Shown here in pieces: positions 1 through 8,476 of a stretch of 64,000 bases of DNA; position 1 is the stretch's first letter, and the number at the start of each line of letters is the position of its first letter. The position numbers were made by a program, and so were the translations under genes. Origin of the DNA: Leucobacter sp042726155. GTDB taxonomy: Bacteria; Actinomycetota; Actinomycetes; Actinomycetales; Microbacteriaceae. The stretch lies in assembly GCF_042726155.1 (NCBI RefSeq), contig NZ_JBHXHV010000003.1:186001-250000 (forward strand). Reading direction: 5' to 3'. The notes beneath the pieces were generated by a model, which saw nothing but the letters and a program-made list of their open reading frames with translations, was not told where the DNA came from and searched no databases.

Positions 1-266
1 ACGCGCGCGTTCTGCTGCACCAGCCGCACGGTGGCTTCGGCGGTACGGCGAGCGACATCCAGACCCAGGCTCAGCTCATCACTTCGATGAAGAACCGCCT
101 CGCCGAGATCACCGCGGCGCAGACGGGCAAGACTCTGGAACAGATCAACGAAGACGGAGACCGCGACCGGTGGTTTACCGCTGACGAGGCGCTCGAATAC
201 GGCTTCATTGATTACATCCGCGACTCTGCCACCGATGTCATCGGCGGCGGCGGCACGAGCAACTAA
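1..266 (+). CDS. clpP1: ATP-dependent Clp protease proteolytic subunit, 3' part
   Basis: The C-terminal 87 residues of a ClpP serine protease; the 5' end lies outside the window and the frame begins at base 3. ClpP forms heptameric rings that degrade proteins unfolded by ClpX or ClpC in the cytosol. Visible are the catalytic His motif LLHQP and, near the end, DRDRWF, whose second Asp matches the third triad residue; the catalytic Ser lies upstream of the window. The protein ends with a Gly-rich tail (GGGGTSN). A second clpP follows 26 bp downstream and then clpX, the usual actinobacterial clpP1-clpP2-clpX order, where the two ClpP proteins form a mixed complex. The family call is firm; the number 1 is from gene order. 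Confidence 0.95.
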   Translation, partial: ARVLLHQPHGGFGGTASDIQTQAQLITSMKNRLAEITAAQTGKTLEQINEDGDRDRWFTADEALEYGFIDYIRDSATDVIGGGGTSN

Positions 267-292
267 CGCGACAGCAGGAAGCAATCGATTCG

Positions 293-964
293 ATGAATAC
301 TTCATACATGCCCCAGTCCGGTGGATCGAGCCTGCTGATGCCGGAGGCGCGCTACGTGCTCCCGTCGTTCGAGGAGCGCACCGCCTACGGCTACAAGCGC
401 CAGGATCCCTACGCGAAGCTCTTTGAGGATCGCATCATCTTCCTCGGTGTGCAGGTTGATGATGCCTCGGCAGACGACGTCATGGCGCAGCTACTGGTGC
501 TCGAGAGCCAGGATCCCGAGCGCGACATTACGATGTACATCAACTCACCCGGTGGCTCGTTCACCGCGATGACGGCGATCTACGACACGATGCAGTACAT
601 TCGCCCCCATGTGCAGACCGTGTGCCTCGGTCAGGCCGCATCAGCTGCGGCCGTCCTGCTCGCGGGCGGAACGCCGGGCAAGCGCCTCGCGCTGCCGAAC
701 GCTCGCGTGCTGATTCATCAGCCGTCGAGCGGCCAGGGTGGCCACGGCCAGGCCTCCGACATCGAGATCCAGGCTCGCGAGATCCTGCGCATGCGCGAGT
801 GGCTCGAAGAGACGCTCTCGAAGCACTCAAAGCGCACCGTCGCCGAGGTGAATCGTGACATCGATCGCGATAAGATTCTGAGCGCACAGGAGGCGTTCGA
901 ATACGGTCTCGTTGACCAGGTGCTGACGAGCCGGAAGAACCCGCAGCCGGTTATTTCCAAGTAG
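293..964 (+). CDS. clpP2: ATP-dependent Clp protease proteolytic subunit 2
   Basis: A complete ClpP of 223 aa. The catalytic triad is visible: Ser117 in GQAAS, His142 in LIHQP, and Asp193 in the DIDRDK stretch. The N-terminus carries about 25 extra residues before the conserved ERTAYG region, typical of a ClpP2 propeptide. The ATG at 293 is preceded by an AGGAAG-like ribosome site, somewhat far (about 12 nt). It is probably cotranscribed with the preceding clpP. A strong hairpin at 971-998 separates it from clpX, so clpX may be partly uncoupled. The handle region reads SSGQGGHGQ, a normal variation for ClpP2. Confidence 0.96.
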   Translation: MNTSYMPQSGGSSLLMPEARYVLPSFEERTAYGYKRQDPYAKLFEDRIIFLGVQVDDASADDVMAQLLVLESQDPERDITMYINSPGGSFTAMTAIYDTMQYIRPHVQTVCLGQAASAAAVLLAGGTPGKRLALPNARVLIHQPSSGQGGHGQASDIEIQAREILRMREWLEETLSKHSKRTVAEVNRDIDRDKILSAQEAFEYGLVDQVLTSRKNPQPVISK

Positions 965-970
965 TCGAAC

Positions 971-998
971 GGAGCCTCGGGGGCGACCCCGGGGCTCC
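971..998 (+). terminator. Hairpin between clpP2 and clpX
   Basis: GGAGCCTCGGGG (971-982) pairs with CCCCGGGGCTCC (987-998), with one G-U wobble and a GCGA tetraloop (GNRA class). No U-run follows, so it could be an attenuator or mRNA-stabilising processing stem rather than a full rho-independent terminator. Confidence 0.6.
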
Positions 999-1078
999 GG
1001 CGCGCCGCCCGTCAATGTCTGAGGCTCCCGCTAGTCTCGAAGACACCGGATCAGACCGAGTAGGTGAAGGAGTTTCGC

Positions 1079-2350
1079 ATGGCGAAGATCGGCGAGAGCA
1101 GCGAGCTGCTCAAGTGCTCCTTCTGCGGTAAGTCGCAGAAGCAGGTACAGCAGCTCATCGCTGGCCCGCAGATCTACATCTGCGATGAGTGCGTCGCGCT
1201 CTGCAACGAGATCATTGAGGAGCGACTGGCTGAACACCAGACGGGCGAAACCTCAGACTTCACCCTGCACAAGCCGCGTGAGATCGCCGATTTCCTGAAC
1301 CAGTACGTCATCGGTCAGGATCGGGCGAAGCAGTCTCTCGCGGTCGCGGTCTACAACCACTACAAGCGCGTGCGTGCCCTCACTTCGCTGGCCAGCGCCG
1401 AGGTTGCATCGGAGCAGGTCGAGATCGCGAAGTCCAACATCCTGCTCATCGGCCCGACGGGCTGTGGCAAGACGTATCTGGCGCAGTCCCTCGCGCGACA
1501 GCTGGGCGTGCCGTTTGCTGTCGCCGACGCGACCGCACTCACGGAGGCTGGCTACGTCGGCGAAGACGTCGAGAACATTTTGCTGAAGCTACTGCAGGCT
1601 GCTGATTTTGATGTGCCGCGTGCCGAGATGGGCATCATTTACATCGACGAGATCGACAAGATCTCGCGCAAGGCCGAGAACCCGTCGATCACGCGCGATG
1701 TCTCCGGCGAGGGCGTGCAGCAGGCACTGCTCAAAATCTTGGAGGGAACGGTCGCCTCCATCCCGCCACAGGGCGGTCGCAAGCATCCGAACCAGGAGTT
1801 CATCCAACTCGATACGACGAACGTGCTCTTCATCGTGGCCGGCGCCTTCGCGGGCCTCGAGGAGATCATCGGGTCACGGCTCGGCAAGGGCGGCATCGGG
1901 TTCGGTGCACCGGTGTCGAGCAAGCGCAACGATGATCAACTCTTCTCTCAGGTGCAGCCCGAAGACCTGCACAAGTTCGGCCTCATTCCCGAATTCATCG
2001 GCCGCCTGCCAATCGTCGCGACCGTCGATCCGCTCGACGTCGAAGCGCTGACACGCATCTTGACCGAGCCGAAGAACGCGCTCGTGAAGCAGTACCAGCG
2101 CATGTTCGAACTTGATGGCGTGAGCCTCGAGTTCGAAGATGCCGCCCTTGAAGCCATCGCCGATCTCGCGGTCGAACGGAAGACGGGTGCTCGCGGTCTC
2201 CGCGCCATTCTCGAGGGGGTGCTCGGGCCCGTGATGTTCGAGGTTCCGTCAGACGGCGACATCACCAAGGTGATCGTCACGCGTGAATCCGTGCTCGGCG
2301 AGGCGAGCCCGCGCGTGCTCCAAGCCCGCGGTGGGCGCGAGAGCGCCTAG
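1079..2350 (+). CDS. clpX: ATP-dependent Clp protease ATP-binding subunit ClpX
   Basis: AAA+ unfoldase (423 aa) that recognises substrates and feeds them to ClpP. The N-terminal zinc domain is intact with Cys13, Cys16, Cys35 and Cys38. Walker A GPTGCGKT is at about residues 125-132, and Walker B is IIYIDEIDKI. The pore region and the sensor motifs near the C-terminus (GARGLRAILE) are present. The ATG at 1079 is preferred because AAGGAG sits 6 nt upstream; an in-frame GTG at 1064 would make the ribosome site part of the coding region. It follows clpP2 by 114 bp with a hairpin in the gap, and converges on the aldolase gene. Confidence 0.97.
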   Translation: MAKIGESSELLKCSFCGKSQKQVQQLIAGPQIYICDECVALCNEIIEERLAEHQTGETSDFTLHKPREIADFLNQYVIGQDRAKQSLAVAVYNHYKRVRALTSLASAEVASEQVEIAKSNILLIGPTGCGKTYLAQSLARQLGVPFAVADATALTEAGYVGEDVENILLKLLQAADFDVPRAEMGIIYIDEIDKISRKAENPSITRDVSGEGVQQALLKILEGTVASIPPQGGRKHPNQEFIQLDTTNVLFIVAGAFAGLEEIIGSRLGKGGIGFGAPVSSKRNDDQLFSQVQPEDLHKFGLIPEFIGRLPIVATVDPLDVEALTRILTEPKNALVKQYQRMFELDGVSLEFEDAALEAIADLAVERKTGARGLRAILEGVLGPVMFEVPSDGDITKVIVTRESVLGEASPRVLQARGGRESA

Positions 2351-2417
2351 CGTACCGAACGGGCCTAGCGCACCGAGAGCGTTGAGCGCTCCGAAAGCCT
2401 CTAGCGCAGCGAGTTTC
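2346..2417. repeat. Four degenerate 18-bp tandem repeats between clpX and the aldolase gene
   Basis: Four consecutive 18-bp units begin at 2346, 2364, 2382 and 2400. They share the pattern yyKAGCGyNCCGA. The array covers the clpX stop, the 50-bp convergent spacer and the last codons of the aldolase gene. No clear U-tract terminator is present in the spacer. Confidence 0.55.
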
Positions 2418-3423
2418 CCGCCGAGCCGAGCTCTTCAGCGGCCTGCACGACGCGGGCGGCCATTGCGTTTTCAGCCGGCTTCCCCCATGCGCGCGGGTCG
2501 TAGTACTTTTTGTCACCGTAGCCTCCGTCGACCTTCACCACGCGATCCCAGTTCGACAGCATATGCCCGGCAATCGACCGCGTGAACGCGTACTGCGTGT
2601 CCGTGTCGATGTTCATCTTCACAACGCCATGCGCGACGGCCGCCGCAATATCTTGCGGGGACGAACCCGATCCGCCGTGGAACACCAAATCAAATGGCCG
2701 TTCTCGGCCCGTCTCAGCGCCGATCTCGCGCTGGATGTCGCCGAGCAGCTCCGGGCGTAGATGTACCGCGGCCGGGTTGTAGACGCCGTGCACGTTGCCA
2801 AACGTGAGCGCGGTGAGATAGCGTCCGCGCTCGCCAAGCCCCAGTGCCGCGACGGTCGCGCGAGCGTCATCAACAGTTGAGTACAGATCGTCGTTGATGT
2901 CGTGCGAGATGCCGTCTTCTTCGCCACCAACGACGCCGACCTCGATCTCGAGGATGGTGTGCGCCCGCGCACTCAGCTCGAGAAGCTCTTCTGCAACGCT
3001 CAGGTTCTCGCTGAGCGGCACGGCGGAGCCATCCCACATGTGCGACTGAAACAGCGGCTCCAGTCCGCGCGCCCGGCGCTCGATGCCATCGTTTAAGAGC
3101 GGGCGTACCCAGTCGTCGAGATGCTGCTTCGGGCAGTGGTCGGTGTGCAGCGCCACATTGACGCCGTAGTCTGCGGCGACTTCGTGCGCGTAGAGGGCAA
3201 GTGCGCGCGAACCCTTTGCGCGATCCTGCACGCGATTGCCTGACAGATACAGCGCAGTTCCCAGCGAGATCTGAATGATGCCGTCGCTCTCAGCGTCAGC
3301 AAAGCCCTGCAGCGCCGCATTGAGGCTCTGGGAACTCGTCACGTTGATCGCGGGAAGAGCGAAGCCGCGCGCTTTCGCGTGGTCGATCACTGCGGCGTAG
3401 GTGTCGGAGGAGGCGATGGTCAC
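2401..3423 (-). CDS. fbaA: Class II fructose-bisphosphate aldolase
   Basis: Zinc-dependent aldolase (340 aa) that interconverts fructose 1,6-bisphosphate with DHAP and glyceraldehyde 3-phosphate. Metal-site signatures are present: HTDHC around residues 93-97, GGEEDG near 167, NVHG around 210 and FHGGSG near 249, followed by the substrate loop MNIDTD. Length and motif order match the long actinobacterial class II enzyme. The start is taken as the GTG at 3423, preceded by GAAAGG; it overlaps the upstream lacI stop as GTGA, which indicates translational coupling. Linkage to a LacI regulator and a divergent sugar importer suggests sugar-induced expression. It may be the main glycolytic enzyme or a second, sugar-specific copy; the window cannot tell. 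Confidence 0.92.
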   Translation of the reverse strand: MTIASSDTYAAVIDHAKARGFALPAINVTSSQSLNAALQGFADAESDGIIQISLGTALYLSGNRVQDRAKGSRALALYAHEVAADYGVNVALHTDHCPKQHLDDWVRPLLNDGIERRARGLEPLFQSHMWDGSAVPLSENLSVAEELLELSARAHTILEIEVGVVGGEEDGISHDINDDLYSTVDDARATVAALGLGERGRYLTALTFGNVHGVYNPAAVHLRPELLGDIQREIGAETGRERPFDLVFHGGSGSSPQDIAAAVAHGVVKMNIDTDTQYAFTRSIAGHMLSNWDRVVKVDGGYGDKKYYDPRAWGKPAENAMAARVVQAAEELGSAGNSLR

Positions 3424-4442
3424 GAGGTGCCTTTCGTTGCGGTGTCTGGGCATCCGCACGATGTGCGACGCTGGAATGTGGTCGGGATGACGCGAACGTC
3501 GTGCTCGCGCGTATCGCCGGCGACGCGAGCGAACAAGAGATCGACGGCTTCATGACCCAGACGTGTCACGTTCTGGGCGATCGCGGTGAGGCCGGGCTCA
3601 AACAGGTCGCTCCACTCAAAGTCGTCGTAGGCTGCGAGCGCGATATCAGCCGGAATCCGAAGCCCCCGACGTCGTGCCGCTCGAAGCGCGCCGATCGTCA
3701 TGGCGTTGTTCAGAGTCAGGATCGCAGTGGGAGGACGGGGACCTTCGAGCAACTCCGAGACAACGGCCTCGGCGGTGTCAGTATTGGACTCGCCCGACAC
3801 GATCATTGCTGGGTCAAGTGGCACTCCGGCACGCTCGAGCGCGAGCTTGTAGCCTTCGAGTCGCTCTGAAGTTGAGGCGAGGCCGGGAAGACCGCCGATT
3901 GCGGCGATGCGTTCGTGGCCGTGGGAAATGAGATGACTCGTTAGTGTTGCAGCTGATTCACTGTTCTCGGGGGCCAGCTGATCGCAGGCGAGATCAATGC
4001 TTCGGTCGATGATCACGAGTGGCGTGTCGGCGTCTGCGATGAGCTGTGCCGAGTGCTCGATGAACCCCCGCGACGGCGCCACAATGATGCCGTCGACGCG
4101 GCGATCCAGAAGCGATTCGATGACCCGACGCTCCATTTCCGCGTCGTCGTGCGTGTCCCCGAGCACCAGCACATAGTCTGCGTCGGAAACGCGTTGCTCA
4201 ATGGCATGCAGTAGCGGGCCGAAGTAGGGGTTCGTGAGGCCGGAGATGGCCAGGCCGATCGTGTGCGACCGGCCGCCTGCGAGGGTTCGGGCAGCGGTAT
4301 TTCTGCGATACCCGAGTTCGGCGACCGCCCGCTCGACGCGCTCGCGCGTCTCACCACTGACGTGGCGCGTGCCATTGAGCACGTGCGACACGGTGCTTGA
4401 AGACACCCCGGAGAGCTCCGCAACCTCGGCCATTGTCACCAC
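3420..4442 (-). CDS. LacI-family transcriptional regulator
   Basis: A 340-aa LacI/GalR repressor. The N-terminal helix-turn-helix (MAEVAELSGVSSSTVSHVLN, about residues 4-23) is followed by the hinge and a periplasmic-binding-protein-like effector domain. The start is the GTG at 4442: GAAAGGAAG lies about 7 nt upstream, and an earlier in-frame ATG at 4493 has no ribosome site and would add unrelated residues. It overlaps fbaA by 4 nt and is divergent from the sugar ABC operon. Two palindromic operators lie in the shared promoter region at 4504-4527. It is therefore likely to repress the importer/kinase operon and perhaps itself, with a sugar or sugar phosphate as inducer (inferred). Confidence 0.92.
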   Translation of the reverse strand: MVTMAEVAELSGVSSSTVSHVLNGTRHVSGETRERVERAVAELGYRRNTAARTLAGGRSHTIGLAISGLTNPYFGPLLHAIEQRVSDADYVLVLGDTHDDAEMERRVIESLLDRRVDGIIVAPSRGFIEHSAQLIADADTPLVIIDRSIDLACDQLAPENSESAATLTSHLISHGHERIAAIGGLPGLASTSERLEGYKLALERAGVPLDPAMIVSGESNTDTAEAVVSELLEGPRPPTAILTLNNAMTIGALRAARRRGLRIPADIALAAYDDFEWSDLFEPGLTAIAQNVTRLGHEAVDLLFARVAGDTREHDVRVIPTTFQRRTSCGCPDTATKGTS

Positions 4443-4503
4443 AGTGTGACTTCCTTTCGCGCTGGACGTCTGGGCACACGATAACAGAATCATGCAGATT
4501 CAC

Positions 4504-4527
4504 GAAAGCGCTTGCGCAAGCGCTTGC
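4504..4527. promoter_or_regulatory. Double LacI-type operator in the divergent promoter region
   Basis: Two copies of the LacI/GalR core AAGCGCTT (4506-4513 and 4518-4525) lie 12 bp apart. The second is embedded in the perfect palindrome GCAAGCGCTTGC (4516-4527), with a central CG as in known LacI-family operators. The two sites together form a 20-bp palindrome. They lie between lacI and the importer gene, about 60 bp upstream of its ATG. Confidence 0.8.
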
Positions 4528-4586
4528 GTGCTGCTTATGGTGTCCGTGGACAGAGAAGTCCGACACGGGATCGAAGGAGCTCTCAG

Positions 4587-5618
4587 ATGAACACACGGTT
4601 TTCATATCGCATGGGTGTGCGCGCAGCTGCGGTCGCTGCGGCGGTGATGCTGCTCGGCGTCACGGCCTGCTCGGCTTCCGACAGCGGCGGCGGTGATGGA
4701 GCGGCGGCCCCGGAGGGGGACCTCAAGATTGGCCTCGTGACAAAGACGGACTCCAACCCGTTCTTCGTCAAGATGCGTGAGTCGGCTCAGGACGCAGCCG
4801 ATAAGCAGGGTGCGGAACTCATCGCACTCGCCGGCTCGTTCGACGGCGACAACGAGGGGCAGGTTGCCGCTATCGAAAACCTGGTGAGCCAGGGCGTTCA
4901 GGGCATCATGATCACGCCGAACTCCTCGTCGGGTATTCTCGCGGCGATCAAACAGGCGCGGGATCAGGGTGTCCTTGTCGTTGCGCTCGACACTGCGACC
5001 GACCCGGAAGACGCCGTTGACGCGACGTTTGCCACCGACAACCTCGCCGCCGGTGTCGCTCAGGGGTCGTGGGTGAAGGCGAGCTTGGGTGACAAGAAGC
5101 CCCAGCTCGTGATGCTCGACGGCACCCCCGGAGGCACGGTTGATACTTTCCGTCACGACGGCTTCCTGAAGGGGATGGAACTCACGGAGGATTCCCCCGA
5201 GGTGCTCGGCATGGAGAATACCAACGGCGACCAGACCAAGGCGCAGACCGCAATGGAAAATCTGCTGCAGCGCGCCCCAGAGGCAAACGCGCTATACACG
5301 ATCAACGAGCCGGCGGCAGCCGGCGGCTATGCGGCGATCAAAGCAGCGGGCAAAGAAGACCAGGTACTCATCGGTTCAATTGATGGTTCGTGCACTGGAG
5401 TAGAAAACGTGAAGAAGGGCGTCATTGGGGCGACCGTGATGCAGTTCCCGACCAAGATGGCCGAGCAGGGCGTCGAAGCAATCGCGAGTTATGCGAAGGA
5501 CGGCACGAAGCCGAAGGCTGGCTTTAACGACACAGGTTCGGTACTCATCACCGACAAGCCGGTGGACGGCCTTGACTCCAAGGATTCGGCGTGGGGCGCC
5601 GATAACTGCTGGGGCTAA
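4587..5618 (+). CDS. frcB: Sugar ABC transporter substrate-binding lipoprotein (RbsB/FrcB type)
   Basis: A 343-aa extracytoplasmic sugar-binding protein of the RbsB-like type I fold. A signal peptide ends in a lipobox (GVTAC, Cys28), so it should be a membrane-anchored lipoprotein. The mature part starts DLKIGLVTKTDSNPFF and contains the typical hinge and ligand-loop motifs. The ATG at 4587 has GAAGGAG upstream at normal spacing. It opens an operon with a permease, a single-domain ATPase and two kinases. The set matches the fructose FrcBCAK arrangement known from Sinorhizobium, so fructose or a related monosaccharide is the best substrate guess; the symbol is by analogy. Confidence 0.85.
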   Translation: MNTRFSYRMGVRAAAVAAAVMLLGVTACSASDSGGGDGAAAPEGDLKIGLVTKTDSNPFFVKMRESAQDAADKQGAELIALAGSFDGDNEGQVAAIENLVSQGVQGIMITPNSSSGILAAIKQARDQGVLVVALDTATDPEDAVDATFATDNLAAGVAQGSWVKASLGDKKPQLVMLDGTPGGTVDTFRHDGFLKGMELTEDSPEVLGMENTNGDQTKAQTAMENLLQRAPEANALYTINEPAAAGGYAAIKAAGKEDQVLIGSIDGSCTGVENVKKGVIGATVMQFPTKMAEQGVEAIASYAKDGTKPKAGFNDTGSVLITDKPVDGLDSKDSAWGADNCWG

Positions 5619-5652
5619 CACGAGTCCACGCCGACACCCCCGTTCGACGACG

Positions 5653-5679
5653 GTGGACCGCGCAATCCGCGCGGTCCAC
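5653..5679 (+). terminator. Intercistronic hairpin between binding protein and permease
   Basis: A perfect 11-bp stem, GTGGACCGCGC (5653-5663) and GCGCGGTCCAC (5669-5679), with an AATCC loop and no U-run. Such stems after binding-protein genes commonly stabilise the upstream mRNA or attenuate downstream transcription, giving more binding protein than permease. Confidence 0.6.
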
Positions 5680-5702
5680 CCGAGGAAAGAGGACGTACCG
5701 AA

Positions 5703-6707
5703 ATGACCGCAACACCCACCCAGGCGATGCCATCGCCGCTCGCTCAGCGCACCAGCTTCAGTTGGGGTCGTGTGCTGCAGGCTCCGCTCTTCGGATCGAC
5801 CGTGGCGCTCGTCGTCGCGCTCATCGTGTTCAGCGTGCTGTCACCACGCTTTCTCACACTGGGCAATTTCTCGCTCATTCTGCAGCAGTCGGTGGTGATC
5901 GGCATTTTGGCGGTCGCCCAAACGCTGATCATTCTGACCGCGGGCATTGACCTGTCGATCGGCGCTATCGCGGTGCTCGGAACGATCGTGCTTGCCATCG
6001 GATCAGGATCGTTCGGTTCAGTCGTCGGCCTGCTCATCGCGCTGCTCGTGTGCGTCGCGCTCGGCTCACTGAACGGCACGCTCGTGACGCTGCTTCGGTT
6101 GCCCCCATTCATTGTCACCCTGGGCACATTCACGGCGATCGTTGCGGCGACACGGCTGATCGCCGGTTCGCAGACCTTCACCGTCACCGATCCACTGCTG
6201 ATTTTCCTGGGCACCTCATTCCGCATCGGAACGTTCGTCACGACCTACGGCGTGGTCGCGATGCTGCTCGTCTACCTTGTTGTCGGGTATGCCCTGACGC
6301 AAACCGCTTGGGGCAAGCACGTGTATGCGGTGGGCGGCAATCCGGTCGCGGCGCGCCTCTCGGGGGTCAAAACCAACCGCACTATTTTCTCGGTGTACGT
6401 CGTGGCGGGAGTTATCGCAATGATCGCAGCTTGGGCGGCGCTCGGTCGCATTCCGAACGCCGATCCGAACGCGTTTCAGAACGCCAACCTCGAGACGATC
6501 ACAGCGGTCGTAATCGGCGGAACCAGTCTGTTTGGCGGCCGTGGCGGTGTGCTCGGCACCCTGATCGGCACGCTGATCGTCGGCGTGCTGCGCAATGGCC
6601 TCACCCTCGCGGGTGTGGACAACCTCTACCAGAACATCGCGACCGGCGTGCTCGTGATCGTTGCCGTAACTATCGACCAGTTCATGCGCCGACGCACCGC
6701 GCGCTGA
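5703..6707 (+). CDS. frcC: Sugar ABC transporter permease (RbsC/FrcC type)
   Basis: An integral membrane protein of 334 aa from the branched-chain amino acid/ribose permease family (BPD_transp_2), with 8-10 hydrophobic segments along its length. The family signature region with DLSIGAIAVLG (about residues 81-91) and a Gly-rich GGRGGVLGTLIG near the C-terminus are visible. It would form the transmembrane channel for the sugar delivered by the upstream lipoprotein. GAGGAAAGAGG precedes the ATG. It is separated from the binding-protein gene by an 84-bp gap that contains a hairpin, and from the ATPase gene by 28 bp. Confidence 0.88.
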   Translation: MTATPTQAMPSPLAQRTSFSWGRVLQAPLFGSTVALVVALIVFSVLSPRFLTLGNFSLILQQSVVIGILAVAQTLIILTAGIDLSIGAIAVLGTIVLAIGSGSFGSVVGLLIALLVCVALGSLNGTLVTLLRLPPFIVTLGTFTAIVAATRLIAGSQTFTVTDPLLIFLGTSFRIGTFVTTYGVVAMLLVYLVVGYALTQTAWGKHVYAVGGNPVAARLSGVKTNRTIFSVYVVAGVIAMIAAWAALGRIPNADPNAFQNANLETITAVVIGGTSLFGGRGGVLGTLIGTLIVGVLRNGLTLAGVDNLYQNIATGVLVIVAVTIDQFMRRRTAR

Positions 6708-6735
6708 CCGGGGGAGCAGTACAGGAGGAAACACC

Positions 6736-7566
6736 ATGCGTGAAACAGAATCTACTGCGGCAGGCGCCGCTTCGGTCGCGTCAGAACGGCCGCTCGCGCT
6801 CCATGCGCGCGGACTGGTCAAACGATACGGCAGCGTCACCGCGATCAACGGCGCCGACTTCGATCTCAGGCACGGCGAGGTGCTCGCTGTAATCGGCGAC
6901 AACGGCGCGGGCAAGTCAAGTCTGATCAAGGCTCTCGCCGGAGCCGTCGTCCCCGACGAGGGAACCATCTACATGGACGGCGCTGAGGTGCAGTTCAAAA
7001 ATACGGGCGATGCGCGCGCCGCCGGAATCGAGACCGTGTATCAAGACCTCGCAGTGATCCCGGCACTTGACATCGCATCGAACCTCTATCTCGGGCGCGA
7101 GATTCGTCGCGCAGGATTCATGGGAAAGGTGCTTCGTAGACTCGATATGCCGCGCATGCGGTCGGAAGCTACGCAACACCTTGCCGATTTGCAGATCGGC
7201 ATCAAATCGGTGAACCAGTCGGTCGAAACACTCTCTGGCGGTCAGCGGCAGGGCGTCGCGGTGTCTCGCGCGGCGGCGTTTGGACGCGGAGTGATCATCA
7301 TGGATGAGCCGACCGCGGCCCTCGGAGTGCGCGAATCGGGCCAGGTCATCGAGCTGATTCGATCAATTCGGGATCGCGGCATTCCGGTCGTGCTGATCAG
7401 CCATGACATGCCGCACGTGTTTGAGGTGGCCGACCGCATTCACGTGCACCGCCTCGGCAAACGAGCGGCCGTCGTCGATCCAGCCAAACGCTCCATGTCT
7501 GAGGTAGTGGCGTTGATGACCGGAGCCGAGCGTCCGAGCGACGAGGAGGCCGCAGGCAATGCCTGA
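6736..7566 (+). CDS. frcA: Sugar ABC transporter ATP-binding protein (FrcA type, single domain)
   Basis: A 276-aa ABC ATPase. Walker A GDNGAGKS is at residues 54-61, the signature is LSGGQRQGVAV, and Walker B is IIMDEPTAAL. Unlike RbsA, which fuses two ATPase domains in about 500 aa, this is a single domain, as in the fructose transporter FrcA; a homodimer is expected. A strong AGGAGGAAA ribosome site precedes the ATG. Its 3' end overlaps the PfkB kinase gene by 8 nt. The signature carries RQGVAVSRA, as expected for the carbohydrate subfamily. Confidence 0.88.
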   Translation: MRETESTAAGAASVASERPLALHARGLVKRYGSVTAINGADFDLRHGEVLAVIGDNGAGKSSLIKALAGAVVPDEGTIYMDGAEVQFKNTGDARAAGIETVYQDLAVIPALDIASNLYLGREIRRAGFMGKVLRRLDMPRMRSEATQHLADLQIGIKSVNQSVETLSGGQRQGVAVSRAAAFGRGVIIMDEPTAALGVRESGQVIELIRSIRDRGIPVVLISHDMPHVFEVADRIHVHRLGKRAAVVDPAKRSMSEVVALMTGAERPSDEEAAGNA

Positions 7567-8476
7567 GCGGAAGCCGGTCGGCGTCTTTGTCGGCCTCGCC
7601 ACGCTCGACGTGATTCACCGCGTCGAGCGACATCCGGGTCCTAACGAAAAGATCACCTCGATCGCGCAGTTTGTCGCCGCCGGTGGTCCAGCCGCGAACG
7701 CGGCAGTGACGTTTGCGGCATTGGGCGGGAGCGCGACCCTGCTCTCAGCCGTTGGTTCAGGGCCGGTCGCCGAGATCATTCGCGCTGAACTTGCGGAGCA
7801 GGGTGTGCGCGTCATCGACGTCGCGCCCGAGGCGCGCGAGTCGGCTCCGCTATCGTCCGTGGCTGTGATCGAGGCAACGGGCGAGCGATCAGTGATCGGC
7901 GGGGACGGGGCGTCCCTGTCCGTCGCGCCGCCCAACGCTGCCGTGCTCGAATCGGCGTTCGATGGTGCGGAGGTCGTGCTCATCGACGGTCACCACCCAT
8001 CGCTTGCGCGTGCAGCGGCAGTGCTCGCTGATCAGCGTGGTCTGCCGACCGTGCTCGACGCGGGGCGCTGGAGGCCAATCATGGCCAGGCTATTCGACGG
8101 AGTCAGCGACGTCGTTATGTCGGCAGACTTCCGCACGCCGGGTGCGGAGAACTCTGAAGACACCGCCCGGTGGCTCGTCGAGCGGGGCGTGCCCCACGTA
8201 GTCGCAACCGCCGGGGACGGGCCAGTCCGGTGGTGGTCGGCGGGGGGAACGGGCGCGTCTCCCGTTCCCCAAATTCAAGCCGTCGATACCCTGGGGGCTG
8301 GCGATGTGTTTCACGGCGCCTACGCGTATGCGATCGCCTCAGATCACACCGTTTCCGAGCGAGTTGCCTACGCGAGCGAAATCGCAGCGATACGATGTGC
8401 ACACGTCGGCCCGAGAAGCTGGCTATCGACAATACGAAAGCGGTCGCAGCCGCCGCGCGCTTCTGGAGGGGCCTGA
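7559..8476 (+). CDS. PfkB-family carbohydrate kinase
   Basis: A ribokinase/fructokinase-like kinase of 305 aa. It shows the N-terminal GG(P)AAN substrate-binding region (AAGGPAANAAV) and the C-terminal catalytic signature DTLGAGDVFHGA, whose Asp is the catalytic base. It presumably phosphorylates the sugar imported by the upstream ABC system. It overlaps the ATPase gene by 8 nt, and its stop overlaps the next ATG as TGATG, so all these genes are translationally coupled. Product (sugar 1-, 5- or 6-phosphate) cannot be read from the sequence. The C-terminal 30 residues are Arg/Ser-rich and look divergent. Confidence 0.85.
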   Translation: MPERKPVGVFVGLATLDVIHRVERHPGPNEKITSIAQFVAAGGPAANAAVTFAALGGSATLLSAVGSGPVAEIIRAELAEQGVRVIDVAPEARESAPLSSVAVIEATGERSVIGGDGASLSVAPPNAAVLESAFDGAEVVLIDGHHPSLARAAAVLADQRGLPTVLDAGRWRPIMARLFDGVSDVVMSADFRTPGAENSEDTARWLVERGVPHVVATAGDGPVRWWSAGGTGASPVPQIQAVDTLGAGDVFHGAYAYAIASDHTVSERVAYASEIAAIRCAHVGPRSWLSTIRKRSQPPRASGGA

